Source of the DNA: Chamaea fasciata
Taxonomy: Eukaryota; Chordata; Aves; Passeriformes; Sylviidae
Reading direction: 5' to 3'
Assembly (NCBI GenBank): GCA_029207755.1
Contig: JARCOQ010000004.1
Span: 36,615,685 to 36,679,684 of the forward strand
DNA: 64,000 nt
Every line of letters begins with the position of its first letter. Position 1 is the first letter of the stretch. Shown piece by piece: positions 39,567-51,900 of this stretch. The notes below the pieces were generated by a model. It searched no databases. It was not told the DNA's origin and saw only the letters and a program-made list of their open reading frames with translations. Both the position numbers and the translations under genes were made by a program.

Positions 39567-42151
39567 GTAAGAATGTACATGCACACTTGTTTAATTATTT
39601 CAAAAAAAAATCTTCACATGAAGATCCAAAAATCTCTCAATGGAATAAATCTGAACTAGGTTAGGTTAGTTAGTAAATAGGTAATTAGGTTACCTAGCTT
39701 TCAAGTTCATATAGTACAAGAGTACTCACTCAGAATGCCTGAGGAAAATTATTAGTTGTTATTATTATTAAAATTATGCATTTGTTTAAATATGTACATA
39801 ATATTAGGCTAAGGTCAAAGCCATATATTAAAACTTTTATAGTGGAAGACTTGGCTCCTTTACGGAAAAATGGTTATTTTTGAGACTCTGTTCCACCTAA
39901 TAAGGCAAATTTGTACTGCACTTTATTTTGGATGATGCAACACTGCAAAGTGCAGCATTTATTATCATTTAAACCATAAGCTGAACAGTTTTCTGAAAGC
40001 AGTATCATGCCTCCTAATTTTGGCCAAAATAGCATCTGTTTTAGATATCATGCACCTTGGTGGCTGCAGACAGCTGAGATTTACTTCAAGCTACCAACAT
40101 AGCTCAGCTGTGGAGCTAAATTTAGCCCTAGCTGGATAAACTGCCAAGAGAGCCTGCAGCTGTACTTGTGCTGGTAAACCCACACCAAAATCCTTATTGT
40201 TGAAGCTACAATACTTGACAGAGAAATTGATGTTTAATAATTAAATTGCCTTTTCTGACACTGATGAGAAAAGCATAGTATTACCACAGAAACTGAAGCA
40301 GAAGGACCAGACTTGGTGAAATGATTTCAGGGAGTTTCCCAGCAGATTTCCGAGCATGTTGGATTAGCATCCCTCCCACAGAAACCCATTACCTATTAAC
40401 AGAGGAGCCTTAATGCTACTGGAAACTACAAACCAAATAGGTTTACCGCAGGACAGGAAAAATGAAGGGGAAAAATATTTTTAAATAAGTAAAAAAACCC
40501 CCTAAACCCCAAACAGAAAACCAGTTATTAAATTATTCAGTTACTTACGATGAGGAGTATTCTGACAGAAAAGATCACACAGGCTCTCATCAGAAGCAGA
40601 TCATGCAATTACTTCAACTAACCCATTTAAACAACTTACACTTTTTTGCAGGGCTTTTTCTTCCTACCTTTCCTTAAAGCCCCAAAAATACTTCTGGAAA
40701 CACACATGTATTTGTCCATGTTCATAACAGAGCTTCTTCCTCCACACACCACTTCTTTTCTCATTCAGGTCTAAAGCCAAGGTAAATACTTTCACTTATC
40801 TTGTAGGCAAAAATCCCTAAGAAGAGTTTAAGCCTGTGGAATTGAAATTTACAAATATACTCTCATCAGTGTCTGAGTGATGCCAGTCGTGAAAGCAAAG
40901 CAGGCACAACCTCTGCCATTCACATTCTGCACAGCAATCTGACTTCCTACTTCGGTCTGGCTGCTCAACATCGGCTTTGACTTCAAATAAGCTTAGAAAG
41001 ATCTGAGGACATAGAAACGGGAATTCAGGCAGATAAAAGCAGTCAGAAAATGTAGGAAGACCTTCCAATATGACAAGTATCTGTTTATATTACTCACAAA
41101 AATGTTCCAGTCTCCAGGGCCCTAAATGTCTCATGAAGGTCTAAGTACCAAGGGATAATTTGAATCCTTGATTTTGTTGTTTGATTCTTCTGAAGGTTTC
41201 TATTTAAAATATTAATGTAAGAATTAATAAAAAATCCATTTTAAAGCTTGGGGGGGGGGTGTCCCTTTCTTTTGTTTTTCTATGTGTTGACTTAAAAAAC
41301 AGAAAAAGAAAATACAAGTGTTTTGAGTTCACACTTCCAATAAAGGGCAAGTAGTAATTGCTTATGAATATGAAAACATTATTTGCATATCAAAATTCTA
41401 AACTTTTTAACAACAAAAGCATTGCCATGTTTGGAATCCTCTGACTGCATTTATCTGTACAAAAATGTGAAAAATATCTCTCATCTCTTTTAACTTCTAT
41501 TTCTTCCAGAAATTTCTTCCAGGATTTAATGGTGCATACTACTGAAAGGTATTGCAGAATTTTTGATTTTCAATTTTATCAATACTCCAGAATTAAGTTA
41601 TAAATGATACTATTTGGTATTAAAACAGACTCTTTCTCTTTTCTCATAATTTAAAAGCAAGCCTTCTCACATTTTTCTATAAATTGCCTCATTTATTTCT
41701 TGAACTTAGATTTTTAATAGATTGTGGTAGATGGGAAGTCAATCTCCTTGTCTTCATGTATGCATCCTACACTGCAGAAAAATCCTCCAGTGCCAGATTG
41801 GCTGTCTCATTCATTGGTAAAATAAACCCTGTGGATTTTCTGCTTCTTGCTCAGGCATAGTGTAGGTCATAAACCTATTTCACCTGATTTTGCTTTTGGA
41901 ATTTTTCTTTTTTTTTCAGCTATCTCCCTCAAATCCTTCAGGACAACCAGCAGGTGCTCTCCTAAAGCTGTACACATAGGCCCCTGTCTCAACATTACTG
42001 AGTTTCTACCAATGCCACTTTTGCCTTCCCAGCTCTTCTTTCTTTTCTCTTTTGTCAGAAATCTTGGTCTCACTTATTGTCAGAATTTCCTCTGTAGTTT
42101 ATTGCTTTTTCTTACTAAATCTTATCTACTTAAAACTTTCAAGGACAAAAA
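39567..42151. other. Intronic DNA, nothing recognised
   Basis: AT-rich; includes a run of 10 G near 41250. The start of a 221-residue plus-strand open frame (41847) lies here, but that frame runs into an LTR and is not a gene. Confidence 0.45.
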
Positions 42152-42155
42152 GAAC

Positions 42156-42779
42156 TGTAATAGATACACAGCATTAAATTCGTGGATTAAAATTGTGTGT
42201 ATTAAAACTTTGCAGTGGAATGTAAAAACCCCTGAATTCCTGGAAACAGTTCCAGGGCACCTCTTTGCATACCACAGTCTTTCACAGTCCAAAGGTGTTA
42301 CCTCGACATCTGCCAGAGAGATAACCGGGAAACGGCCCATTAAGCATGGGCTGACCACATCTTCACAGTTCATCAGGAGATCCGATACCAATCTGGGAGG
42401 AGGGCGGCAGAAACCTTCTGACAGAAGGTTCGGACTTTTCATTCAGACATCTTTTCAATTTCTCAGGAAACACTTTCAGATATCCCTTTGCGGACACCAG
42501 ACATTTCAATGATTATGTTATGTACATGATGTCATGTTCTTCGGGTTCTTTGTTACCGTCTTGTTTTCGCCTCAGGGTAGAAAAATGGTATAAAACACCT
42601 ACCCTGAGACCCCGAATTTGTGGGCAATACTCCAGAGAAGCACCCTTTGCTGCTCCCGGATTGTCCACCCAACATTCGATCGATGTTGTCCTGATTTATC
42701 GTGGCGTTCCCCGAAATTGCTTTTCAAATTTGTTAAATAAATCTTTGATTTTGGAAATTGGCTCTGATCATTTATAACA
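42156..42779 (+). mobile_element. Solo LTR A, gamma-retrovirus-like (ERV1), 4-bp target duplication
   Basis: A 624-bp LTR from TGTAATAGAT to TTTATAACA, flanked by GAAC on both sides (42152-42155 and 42780-42783). It has a TATA box at 42589-42595 and AATAAA at 42736-42741, 38 bases before the right end. A 4-bp duplication and these signals fit a class I, gamma-retrovirus-like element. A diverged second copy lies at 45070-45708 in the same orientation. No internal sequence remains, so it is a recombination product. Confidence 0.9.
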
Positions 42780-42783
42780 GAAC

Positions 42784-43042
42784 TCTTTGTGTTGCATTAG
42801 TACATCACAAAAAGGTGACTCAACTTTAACACAACTTAACCCTAGTTCAGAAATTTCTGTGTCAAAGCTTAGTGGAGACTGGTAGATTTTACCAGAATCA
42901 ATTTTAAGTATTCATTTAAAAAAATCAAAGTTCCTTATTGCTACTGGTTTTGTCTTGCCAAATGATAACATGAAAATATTATAAACAGTTCAGTTTGTAA
43001 TGTAAAAAACAACCAAATTTATTGTCTAAATTCAGATCAGAA
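42784..43042. other. Spacer between solo LTR A and the ERVL-like remnant
   Basis: AT-rich. It could contain the decayed 3' LTR of the minus-strand ERVL-like remnant, but I could not identify one. Confidence 0.35.
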
Positions 43043-43342
43043 GCAGGTAGCATAATATCAACTGTAAAAACATCTTCCAAGAACCACTCCAGCATCTCCC
43101 CCACACATACTGTCCATAGTAGACATGACATATAGTGTTAGGGTTATTCAGCAATCAATATTACACACACAATTCAACATTACAGACTAATGCTGAACTG
43201 AGCCAAGAATCAAATCTCTTTGGGGTACAAATTGTCTTTCCATGGCCCTCTGGATTATCCGCCAAGAGTACCTAGGTCCTTGAGCACAAAAAATCCCACA
43301 GATGAGAGACAGAACTAATCAAAACTGTTTTCCCTAACACAT

Positions 43343-44135
43343 TGTTGGGGGTTAGGTTTGTTCCTTCTTTCTCTAAAGAAATGTTTCCCCATAAGTTACC
43401 AAGGAGACCAAGTGTTGGATACTTGAGAGCACTTAGCCGAAACAAAGAGGTGGACAAAGTTGGAAGGGGGAGATAACGCAGGTAAAAGACAGAGTTTGAG
43501 GCAGCTGGGGGCTGTTCTTTTTTTTTTCAACGTTGGGGGAGAGAACGGCTGGGCTGTTGCTGGCTGGAAGAGTTTCACTGCGGCCAAAGGGATCCAGTCC
43601 TAAGAAATCTACTATCACGGGTTCAGCCTGAATCCTGAGCCTTCTCTGCCACCCACGGGAGCTGGGCCGGCCCTGCCTCGCCTTCGGCTTCTTCGGCGCT
43701 GCTCCTCTTGCTACAGAGTGACCCTGCACCCCCTGCGCTGCCGGGACATCCTGCCCCTGCCTGCCGGGACACCCTGCCATCCCAGCTACCAGCCCAGGAC
43801 TTTTCCATTGCTTCAGCTTGGTGCTCTGAGGATCCTGCAGAGGAACCGAAACCAAACTGCTCTGGGTTTTGTGAAACAAAGCCCTCAAGATTCTTGGTAC
43901 TGTTTTTCATTTGTTATTAATGCTGTAGTTGTTTGCGGTTTTTTTGTTAGCTTTGTAATACATACTAGTAAAGAACTGCTATTCCTATTTCCCAAATCTT
44001 TGCCTAAGAGCCTCTGATTGTAAATTTATAATTGGGAAAAGAAAAAGGGGGGGGGGGGGGCGGGGTTTAAATTCTCCATTCCAAAGGAAACTCCAGCTTT
44101 TACCTGGCAGATACCTGTCTTCCCAAACCAAGACA
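43343..44135 (+). mobile_element. Solo LTR (ERVL-like), inverted copy of the one at 15.9 kb
   Basis: A 793-bp block from TGTTGGGGGTTAGG to CCAAGACA. Flanks are CACAT (43338-43342) and CACTT (44136-44140), a 5-bp duplication with one mismatch. Most positions match the reverse complement of 15862-16650. The differences include a shorter GC-rich part near 43520 and an extra segment with a poly(G) run (44047-44060) before the right end. AGTAAA near 43970 marks the poly(A) region. It lies inside integrase-like sequence of the opposite-strand ERVL remnant. Confidence 0.9.
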
Positions 44136-45069
44136 CACTTTTTTCAAATGTACCATGGGTACTCAATCCCCTTCTACAATATGTGGAAGCTTTGATTGGG
44201 GAGGGGCAGCTCAAGTGATAAAGCCTTGAATGTTAACTAATCAGACTGTCTTTGCCAAGTGTAGGTCCAACCACCCGCTGCTTTCAGTGTGGTTTTTAGT
44301 AGTCCATTGTATCATTCAACTTTCCTATAGGGTGCTGCATGACTGGGAACATGATACTCACTCAATACCACGCTCTCTGGCCAAACTGTCTCTGTGAAAC
44401 ATTTTTAAAATTAGTCTCACTGTCCAACTCAGTTGTTTCTGGGGTGCCATGCCACCAGAGGGCTTGGTCTTCAAACCCCAAGATGATGCTCCAGGCAGTG
44501 GAAGGCACAGGGTACACCTCAAGCCATCCAGTGGTTCTTTACATCACTGGAAGCATATAACAATCGCCTTGGCAGGTACGTATGGTGTATGATGTGATTA
44601 ATCTGCCAGGTCTCCTCATATTTCTATTTCAACTATCATCCCCCCACACTACAGCAGCTTTACCTGCTTGGCCTGCCTGATTACAGTGAATGCTTCATAG
44701 TTATGGATAACCTGGGACATACTGTCCTTATGAAGTCTACCCATTGATCACAAGCCCACCTCTATTTTGCCACACTTCCCTGATAACCTGAGGCCCATCA
44801 TGCAAGAAATAAATCACCCTCACGCTGCTAGTCCAGGTCCACCTGAGACACTTCAATCTTGACAGCCCAATCCACCTGTCTACTCTTGAAATGCTCTTCA
44901 GTATCCCAACTCCTGAGTGAGGGAGCATCTACTTGATGTACTTCACAGCCAGTTTCTCTACCTGGGTAGTGATGTCTTGCCACAATTCATCAGCCCAGAT
45001 GGGTTAACGTCTGTCCTACTAGTTGGTGTTTTTCCATTGGTTCAGCCACCCCCACATTGCATTTACTGT

Positions 45070-45708
45070 TGTAATAGATGTGCTGTATGAAATTCGTGTA
45101 TTAAATTTGTGTGTAAAAAATTATACATTGGAATTAAAAAAACCCAGATTCCTGGAAACAGTCTGAGGGCGTCTCCAAACATTCCAAAGTCTTTTTTTAG
45201 CTTGAAGGTGTTACCTCGACATCTGCAGAAAGATAACGTGGAAACGGCTCATTAATCACGGGCTGACCACATCTTCGCAGTCGCTCAAAGGATCTGATAT
45301 CGATCTGGGTGGAGATTAACAGATGATTACATCAAGCCTTCCAACAGAAGATTCAGAGACTCTTCCCTCGGATTTTCATACAATTCTTCAGGAAGTTCTT
45401 TCAAACATCCCTCATGGGGTGTAGGACATTTCAATGATTGTATTGTTTGCATGATGTCCTGTTCTTTGGGTGAATCCGCATTCTTTGTGGCAGTTGTACT
45501 TTCGCCTCAGGGCAGAAAAACAGTATAAAACACCTACCCTGAGACCCCGAATGTGTGGCCATACCTGAGAGCACCATTGTTGCTGCTGGATGGTCCACCC
45601 AACATTCGATCGATGTTGTCCTGACTTATCATGGTGTTTTCAAAATTGATTTTTGAAATTGCTAAATAAATCTTTGGCTTTTGAATTGGCTCACGATCAT
45701 TTATAACA
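45070..45708 (+). mobile_element. Solo LTR B, gamma-retrovirus-like (ERV1), 4-bp target duplication
   Basis: A 639-bp LTR of the same family as 42156-42779, starting TGTAATAGAT and ending TTTATAACA. It is flanked by CTGT at 45066-45069 and 45709-45712. It has a TATA box at 45524-45530 and AATAAA at 45665-45670. Because its target duplication differs from that of LTR A, the two are separate insertions rather than the two ends of one provirus. Inserted into the ERVL-like pol remnant. Confidence 0.92.
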
Positions 45709-47300
45709 CTGTCATTCACAAGTCAGTGCAGAGGTAGAGCACTGGTCATTTCTCTCATCCAACGATATCTAAAGCCAGCTGGATGACTTTCAGATCTGCA
45801 ACCTGACTTGATGCACTATGTCCCTCCATAGTTTCTGCGATTTGCCATGTAGGATTCCATAACATAACTTTCTGTTTTTGATATACTCCTAAAACAGAGC
45901 AGGGACCATCACAAAATAGAACATATATTCATTTATTTTTCTGGTAGTTGATTATGTGGTGGGGCATCCTCAGCACATGTCCTTCTCTCCTGATAATAAT
46001 CCAAAATTTTCTCCTTTGGGCCAGTTCATAATAATTTCCAAGATTCCAGAGTGATGGCCATTTCCTGTTCGAGCTCACTGGATGGTCAGAGCAATTCACT
46101 TACTCTATGTAGTATCAGTGGCATAATGTGTGTAAGGAAACTCCCCTTTGAACACCCAGCCCAGCACCAACAGTCGCGGTGCCAGGAACTGTGCTTTGGT
46201 GCCTATTGTTTCCAAAGCATCTCAAACCCCTTCAGTAAACTGCAGGGATCTCATTTTTAATTAGGGATAGCAGGGCAGATCCTTTGTATCCCTGACTTGA
46301 GAAACCCATGGTTCACCCTTGAGTCTCTGTGGGTAATTTTTACCAGAGATCCAGGAACAACCATTCTCCCTGGCTGCACTGTAGAGCATGTTTTTACATC
46401 TTGTTCTATCCTAACTGGCTCACAGGCATTATCCTCTCCTGTTCCATCCCCCAAACTGGGCACAACTATTAATAAATTCCCAGAGGTACCACTCTCAGGC
46501 CCAGGCAGAAGAGTTGCACTGAACACACATCCCAAGTGACCCTCATGGCCCTTGATGTTATCATATCATACAGTATATCACACAGTACAGCAACAAAGCC
46601 AGTCTTTCCCTTCTCCCCATTCTGAGAAAGAACACCGTGAGGAGTACATGCAGGAATATATGAGTTAGGTACCAAATTCACATGCACAGACCAAGCAACA
46701 TTGTAACCAGGGGGCTCTGCACCTAACACAAAAAATGCTTAGATCAAAATAGTTTCCAAGTGGCTCGGGACAGATCTGTTGTTACCTCAACCCTTCATTT
46801 GGACATTGGTTTAAACCCAGCTGTAATTAAGCCTTATGCAGCCAGTAAGAAAGGGGCAAAAGGCAGAAGTACATTGAGATAACCATTTACTGACCAACAG
46901 CAATGTGCTAAGAAAACAAACATTAACAGCAACAATACTAGTAGCAGCGCTGTATAGAGAGGGTGATTTACATGCAAAATGCTCACTGAGTTCAACCCCA
47001 TGTGACTGACCACAGTTAGAGCTGGAGCTGCCCCACCAGTGCATTCAGTGCTTGCTCCCTGGAAAAAAAGGAACAAAACAGCAACAATCCTTCATGTGGT
47101 GCCTTATTATTCCACGCAACATCACACTCCCCTTCTTCAAAGAAATGTAAATCCCTTACTCCTGCCCCCCCACAATGATATGAATGGCATAGCACAACCA
47201 CCCTGGGGTGCCTGCAAGACTCAAAATTGCAACCCCTCATGGGAACTGTCAGAAATTTAACCCTCTCTTTGGCCGAAACTAGGACAACTTTATACATTCT

Positions 47301-47769
47301 AATCCTGCTAATTCAATACATTACATGACGTATTATGCTAATTATTTAAAAATCCCTTTGTGTAAAATTACCCATGTAACAGTACTTATATCCATCAGTT
47401 TATAAGCCACTGAAATGATCCTTCAGGTTCTTCCAGTACAATCTCCTCTGTGATTATATGATTTTATTTGCTCCAATGACAACACAAAAGCAAATCAGCA
47501 ACATCCAAGCAGAGCACAAAGGAACAAGACTGCTCACCATCCTTATTAATTACCTGCCTTGATAAGACATCGTCGTCCTCCTCACCAAACGAGTCACTCC
47601 CATGAAACATGAGGTGCCTTTACTGAAAAAAAATCCCTGTGCTACAATACTTTTATCCCCAGATCTCACATCTCACACTGAGTCTGAACCTTTCAAAACT
47701 AAATGTTTTGACAGTGATGGTGTATCATTATTCCTAAGCCTTTGAAATATGAAACCTCTGGCTTATCAC
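47301..47769. other. Spacer, nothing recognised
   Basis: AT-rich sequence between the ERVL-like remnant and the next LTR; may hold decayed 5' parts of that remnant. Confidence 0.35.
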
Positions 47770-48487
47770 TGTTGCGGTTACAGGAGAAAGAGTGCCCATA
47801 TGGGTGCAGTCAAATGATGTATTCCACACCCAGCTACATTATTACTGATGAACTGTTAAAGGGGGATCATTTGCAACAACTGCTCAGTGCACACCCAACC
47901 ACCAGGCTGCAAACTGGGTGTTAAACTCTGAGTGGCAGGACAGCATTTCTTTGTCTTCACAACACCCAGCCTAGGGGGACATCTCTGCCAATGGGCCATA
48001 ATGGCTCAATAGCCCCAATGAGCAGCTGCACCAACCTAGGTCATCAAGGATTCCCCAGATTTCCCACAATTCATGGGATTACATTCCATTGCGGAATTCC
48101 CTGCCCTGGGGAAAGTACTAAACATTCCTGCCCGATTATGACCATATATAATCTGGGGTTTTGGGACGGGGAGAACAACCATCACCAATGGGCATCCAGA
48201 GGAGGAACCTGAATTTCCACAGGACAATGGCTTTCTACAAGACCACAGCCATATTTTCAGCAGCCCTGCCGCTACTGCTTAATTGGACTGCAACCGCCAC
48301 TCCTGACCAACAGGGGCCAGGTTGTACTCTGACTTTGTCAGTTTAAGCCAGTATTTCTGTACTTTCTGCCGTTATTGTAATTTTCCTATTAAATTGTAAC
48401 TCCAACTTGAAATCTCTCACAAGGTATTTGCGTGGAGTTAATTTCTCCTGCTACTTTACCTCCAGGCAAGCACAAACACCTACAACA
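47770..48487 (+). mobile_element. Candidate solo LTR
   Basis: A GC-richer 718-bp block from TGTTGCGG to ACCTACAACA (TGTTG/CAACA ends). It has a TATA box at 48145-48151 and ATTAAA at 48388-48393, followed by a U5-like stretch with 'tgtaactccaacttgaaatc'. Flanks TATCAC and TAAGAC match at only four of six positions, so the duplication is eroded or the left end is misplaced. The R/U5 design resembles known avian LTRs. Plus orientation. Confidence 0.6.
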
Positions 48488-48919
48488 TAAGACTTCAATA
48501 TATACAAATACAGACAGACAATTCTGGTGCACTTGCTATGGTTTGTAATCAGTTTACCCTTACAGAAATATTCTGAATGAAATGCACACTGAGCAGAACA
48601 CAAACTTCCCATTAAAAAATCTCCATACTGGACTAAAGGTGATCTAATTTGTCATTTTGATAAATTAAGTCAACCATAGATAAAAATAGGGGGAATTCTG
48701 CCTTCTTTTACAAGGAAGAAAAAATATTTCGTTTTTAAATTTTAAAGCTTTAGGACTTACATTATAGCTACCCTCCTAAAATTCCCTAGAAGATAACACT
48801 TGTAATATCAAAGATCTAGGATAGATATAGTAAGATTAGAGAGGAAAAATCAAATAATGTCTTCATATCAATGGTGAGTTCTCAGTCATCTTGCCAAAGA
48901 CCAGAAATTTATCCAAAAA

Positions 48920-48965
<46 letters not shown>

Positions 48966-51900
48966 CTTGCGTCTATTCATTTATTACCACATAACACAAG
49001 ACAAACTGGTTAAGCTAGAACTTCCTACAAAGCTGTGTGTTAAATGACTTAGCGGCAGTTTTAAAACTGGTTTAGTTATATATATATTTTTAAACACTAG
49101 AAAGTAATTCTCCCTGTATCAATATAGTAACTGATGATAAGTCTTACTGGTATGACTAGTTTTCTACATCCGACACTTTTAAAAGATGGAAGGAACCTTT
49201 TTCAGCATTTCTTGGGAAAAAAGAAATTGAATGCTACAACCAAGTTTGTGTATCTCTACTTTTAAATTTTAAAACTTCAGCACAGGTCAGTAGGTTATTA
49301 AACATACATATGAAGTACACTGAAGTAAGAGTTTTGACACAGTCACTTGAAATCCAGACAAAAACCTTGAAACTTAAACACTTCACAACAGAGACTTGTT
49401 ACAAAATAAGCATGTATTTGATCTTTCAGTGCAAGGACTGTGGCAATTCCTATCCCCTAAAAATCTATTATTTTCAATATAATTATTTTACTATAAACAC
49501 CTTTATATATCAGCAGTAAATGCAAATGGTGAGGAGAAGAGGAATTAAGGTTTAAATGAGATCATAGACAAACAGTAAGTCAATAGCTGCAATTAGCTCA
49601 CTTTTAAACATCTAAATATTTCACAAGGATAAATGCAAACTAGCCAATTCTGAAAAATCATGTAGCTCACTTTGAAAACTCTGCAGATCCTTAGTTAATT
49701 GAGCAGAGCTCATTCAAGATATAATTAAATACAACTCTATTGTGCCATATCTGCATTTTTCTTCCAGTAATATATGTACACTATTAAAATACCATAAACT
49801 GACAGTCTGATCCATATGCTGACAGACCACAAGAAACAGATTAGTACATCTCAAACAGCTGAAAGACTAACCTTTTATTAGAGATTAATATATGAAAAAT
49901 CAGCCAACACAGAATATCCCTTAACAAAATCAGATGTCTAATTAAACTCTTGGAGAAACAAATAGCTTTGATCAACTGCAACAGCTGTCTTATAAGAAAC
50001 AAAATTTAGCAACAGTTTTTGACTCCTGGTTGCTATTTCTGTGTAATTTAACCAGTTCCATCGTCTTCTCACCCAGCCTTAAGATTTTTTCATCTACTCA
50101 TTCCCTCTGTGTCAGCGGCCACATCCCTAAAAGCAAGCGTCCTCCCATTTTCTAAAATATTGCCCCCTTAATTTTCAGAATTATGCTGCTCTCAAATCAT
50201 GCTCCAAATACCTGTGCAAATTAGCTCGCTCCAACTCTTTCTGTTTTGTACTGGCATTGTGTCAGGAAAAAGTAATTAATCCTTGACAGTCAGCAGTTTT
50301 CAAATTTTCTTACCACCTTCATCTTTCTCAGTGAAATTAAAGCAGCAATTAATATCCTCTTGGGTGACATTATCTGTGTAGCTTTTCATTGACATTTCAG
50401 CCTTTTGTCTTTTCCTGTTCTTTTTCTTTCTTTGGCTGGATCAATTACCTGTGACATACGCCAATTACAACAAACAAATCAAAATTTTCCCATGTGTAAC
50501 TCTACTGATTCAAACGGCTCTAAACCAATTACAGATTCATTCTGGTATAGGCAGAGAAACATGCATGGTATGCTGGTCTGGTCTTCACTGGCTCTGCATC
50601 CCTCTCCTCACTAAATTCAAACTCCCCTGTCTCCTCTTCAGGCTTCCTCCCAGCTCAACTTGCACTTCTTCCTACTCACTACAATTTTCTTTTTCTTTCC
50701 CAACATCTCAGTACAAGACAATGCTCTTTGCCCTGAAAATGCAACGTCTCCTCATACAGTCTAGCTCACTAAACTCCCCTTCTTTCTGCAGCTCCTCCTC
50801 TTGTGACACATAGTTCACCCTCTTACATCAACTTTATTGACTAATAGTTATCCTTTATTTGTAAGAATGGGAAAGGTCCTGTATCTAGATGCATCAGTTT
50901 TTCACTTCATCTAATCTCTCATCAGTCTGTATTATATATTCTAGACCACCGTTTTCCAATCCCTGCTTATTAATGAAACAAATAGCTCCATGTGTCACAA
51001 AATTAAAGAAACTTGCTTTCTTATGGCTAAGAAATTAGAGGTTGAGCAGCAGCCTTAGAGAGCCCCCATCTTCCCTCTGCAAGAACCCCAGTGCTCTCCC
51101 ACACCTCCAAGTTATTCACGTAGCCGGTCACAGAACTGGAAACACTGAAGGAAGGGGTTAAGAACCTGCCCCCTCTTTTGGTTATAACAGATCAATCTAG
51201 ACACATTTTAAGATGTCATGAAATTACAAAATTTGTCGTTATCAGATTTGCTGTTATCTTGCAAGAAAACACACTGGAGAGAAGTGCCCCCAAGAGTTCT
51301 CACTGAAGCAGTCAAACTGCAGCCTGGACATCCCTTAATCAAGAACCCTCTTCCTAAGCACTCTTCACGTTCACTGTTGATTCAATATGACATATGCCCA
51401 GATCTATCTTCTTTGATTAAGACAGAGAAACACTTGTAGGGTCTGTACTACTGCAAATCTTAAGAAACAGGGATATTTCCACCCCCCTGGTTTTTACTAA
51501 ATTACTGTGACAAAATACAAGTGACGTAAAACTTTTGATGCAAAGCTATGTCTCACATTAAAGAGAAAGGCTATGCTGGCACAGGCACTGTCAGATAAAT
51601 TTATGCTCCAGCTGGCACAGAAAGAAAAATTAAAAGGGACAAGTAGAAAAACCCTTGCCTCACTGCCTTGAACCATGGCAGCACACTCAGACACTGGAAG
51701 CATTGTGAAGCACTGCTCCTGGAGTGGTGTTGTCATCTCCTGCCCAGGGGGCACCCCAGGAGGCATCCATCACTATAGGTTCAGTGCTTCAAGGATATAA
51801 CACACACGTGGGTCTCAGCTACATGAAGGTGATTGGCTGCCATATGGAAAGTTATGAAAAGTTTGGCCATGGAAACCCGTCTCATAGTCTTTGGAAACTG

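Larger units (their letters stand above)
43043..47300 (-). mobile_element. Decayed ERVL-like provirus remnant, split by two younger LTRs
   Basis: Minus-strand pol sequence, broken throughout. From right to left: an untypical leader or gag-like part (47.3-46.75 kb); a segment shared with the plus-strand remnant (46.73-46.47); an RT/RNase H-like part (46.3-45.71 and 45.07-44.9); an integrase zinc/core-like part (44.9-44.14); and a C-terminal integrase-like tail (43.34-43.05). Plus-strand solo LTRs interrupt it at 45070-45708 and 43343-44135. Interruption of continuous pol sequence by elements with their own target duplications shows it is the oldest layer. Its own LTRs were not recognised. Confidence 0.7.

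Noticed and set aside
41847..42512. Longest plus-strand frame outside the CpG island (221 residues)
   Set aside because: It runs from AT-rich intron straight into solo LTR A at 42156, has no recognisable domain and is explained by chance.
43343..44135. This LTR as the 3' LTR of the adjacent ERVL-like remnant
   Set aside because: It is on the opposite strand to the remnant, has its own near-perfect 5-bp duplication, and integrase-like sequence continues on its left side.
42156..45708. LTR A and LTR B as the two ends of one provirus
   Set aside because: Each has its own 4-bp target duplication (GAAC, CTGT), and the DNA between is an opposite-strand ERVL remnant plus another LTR.
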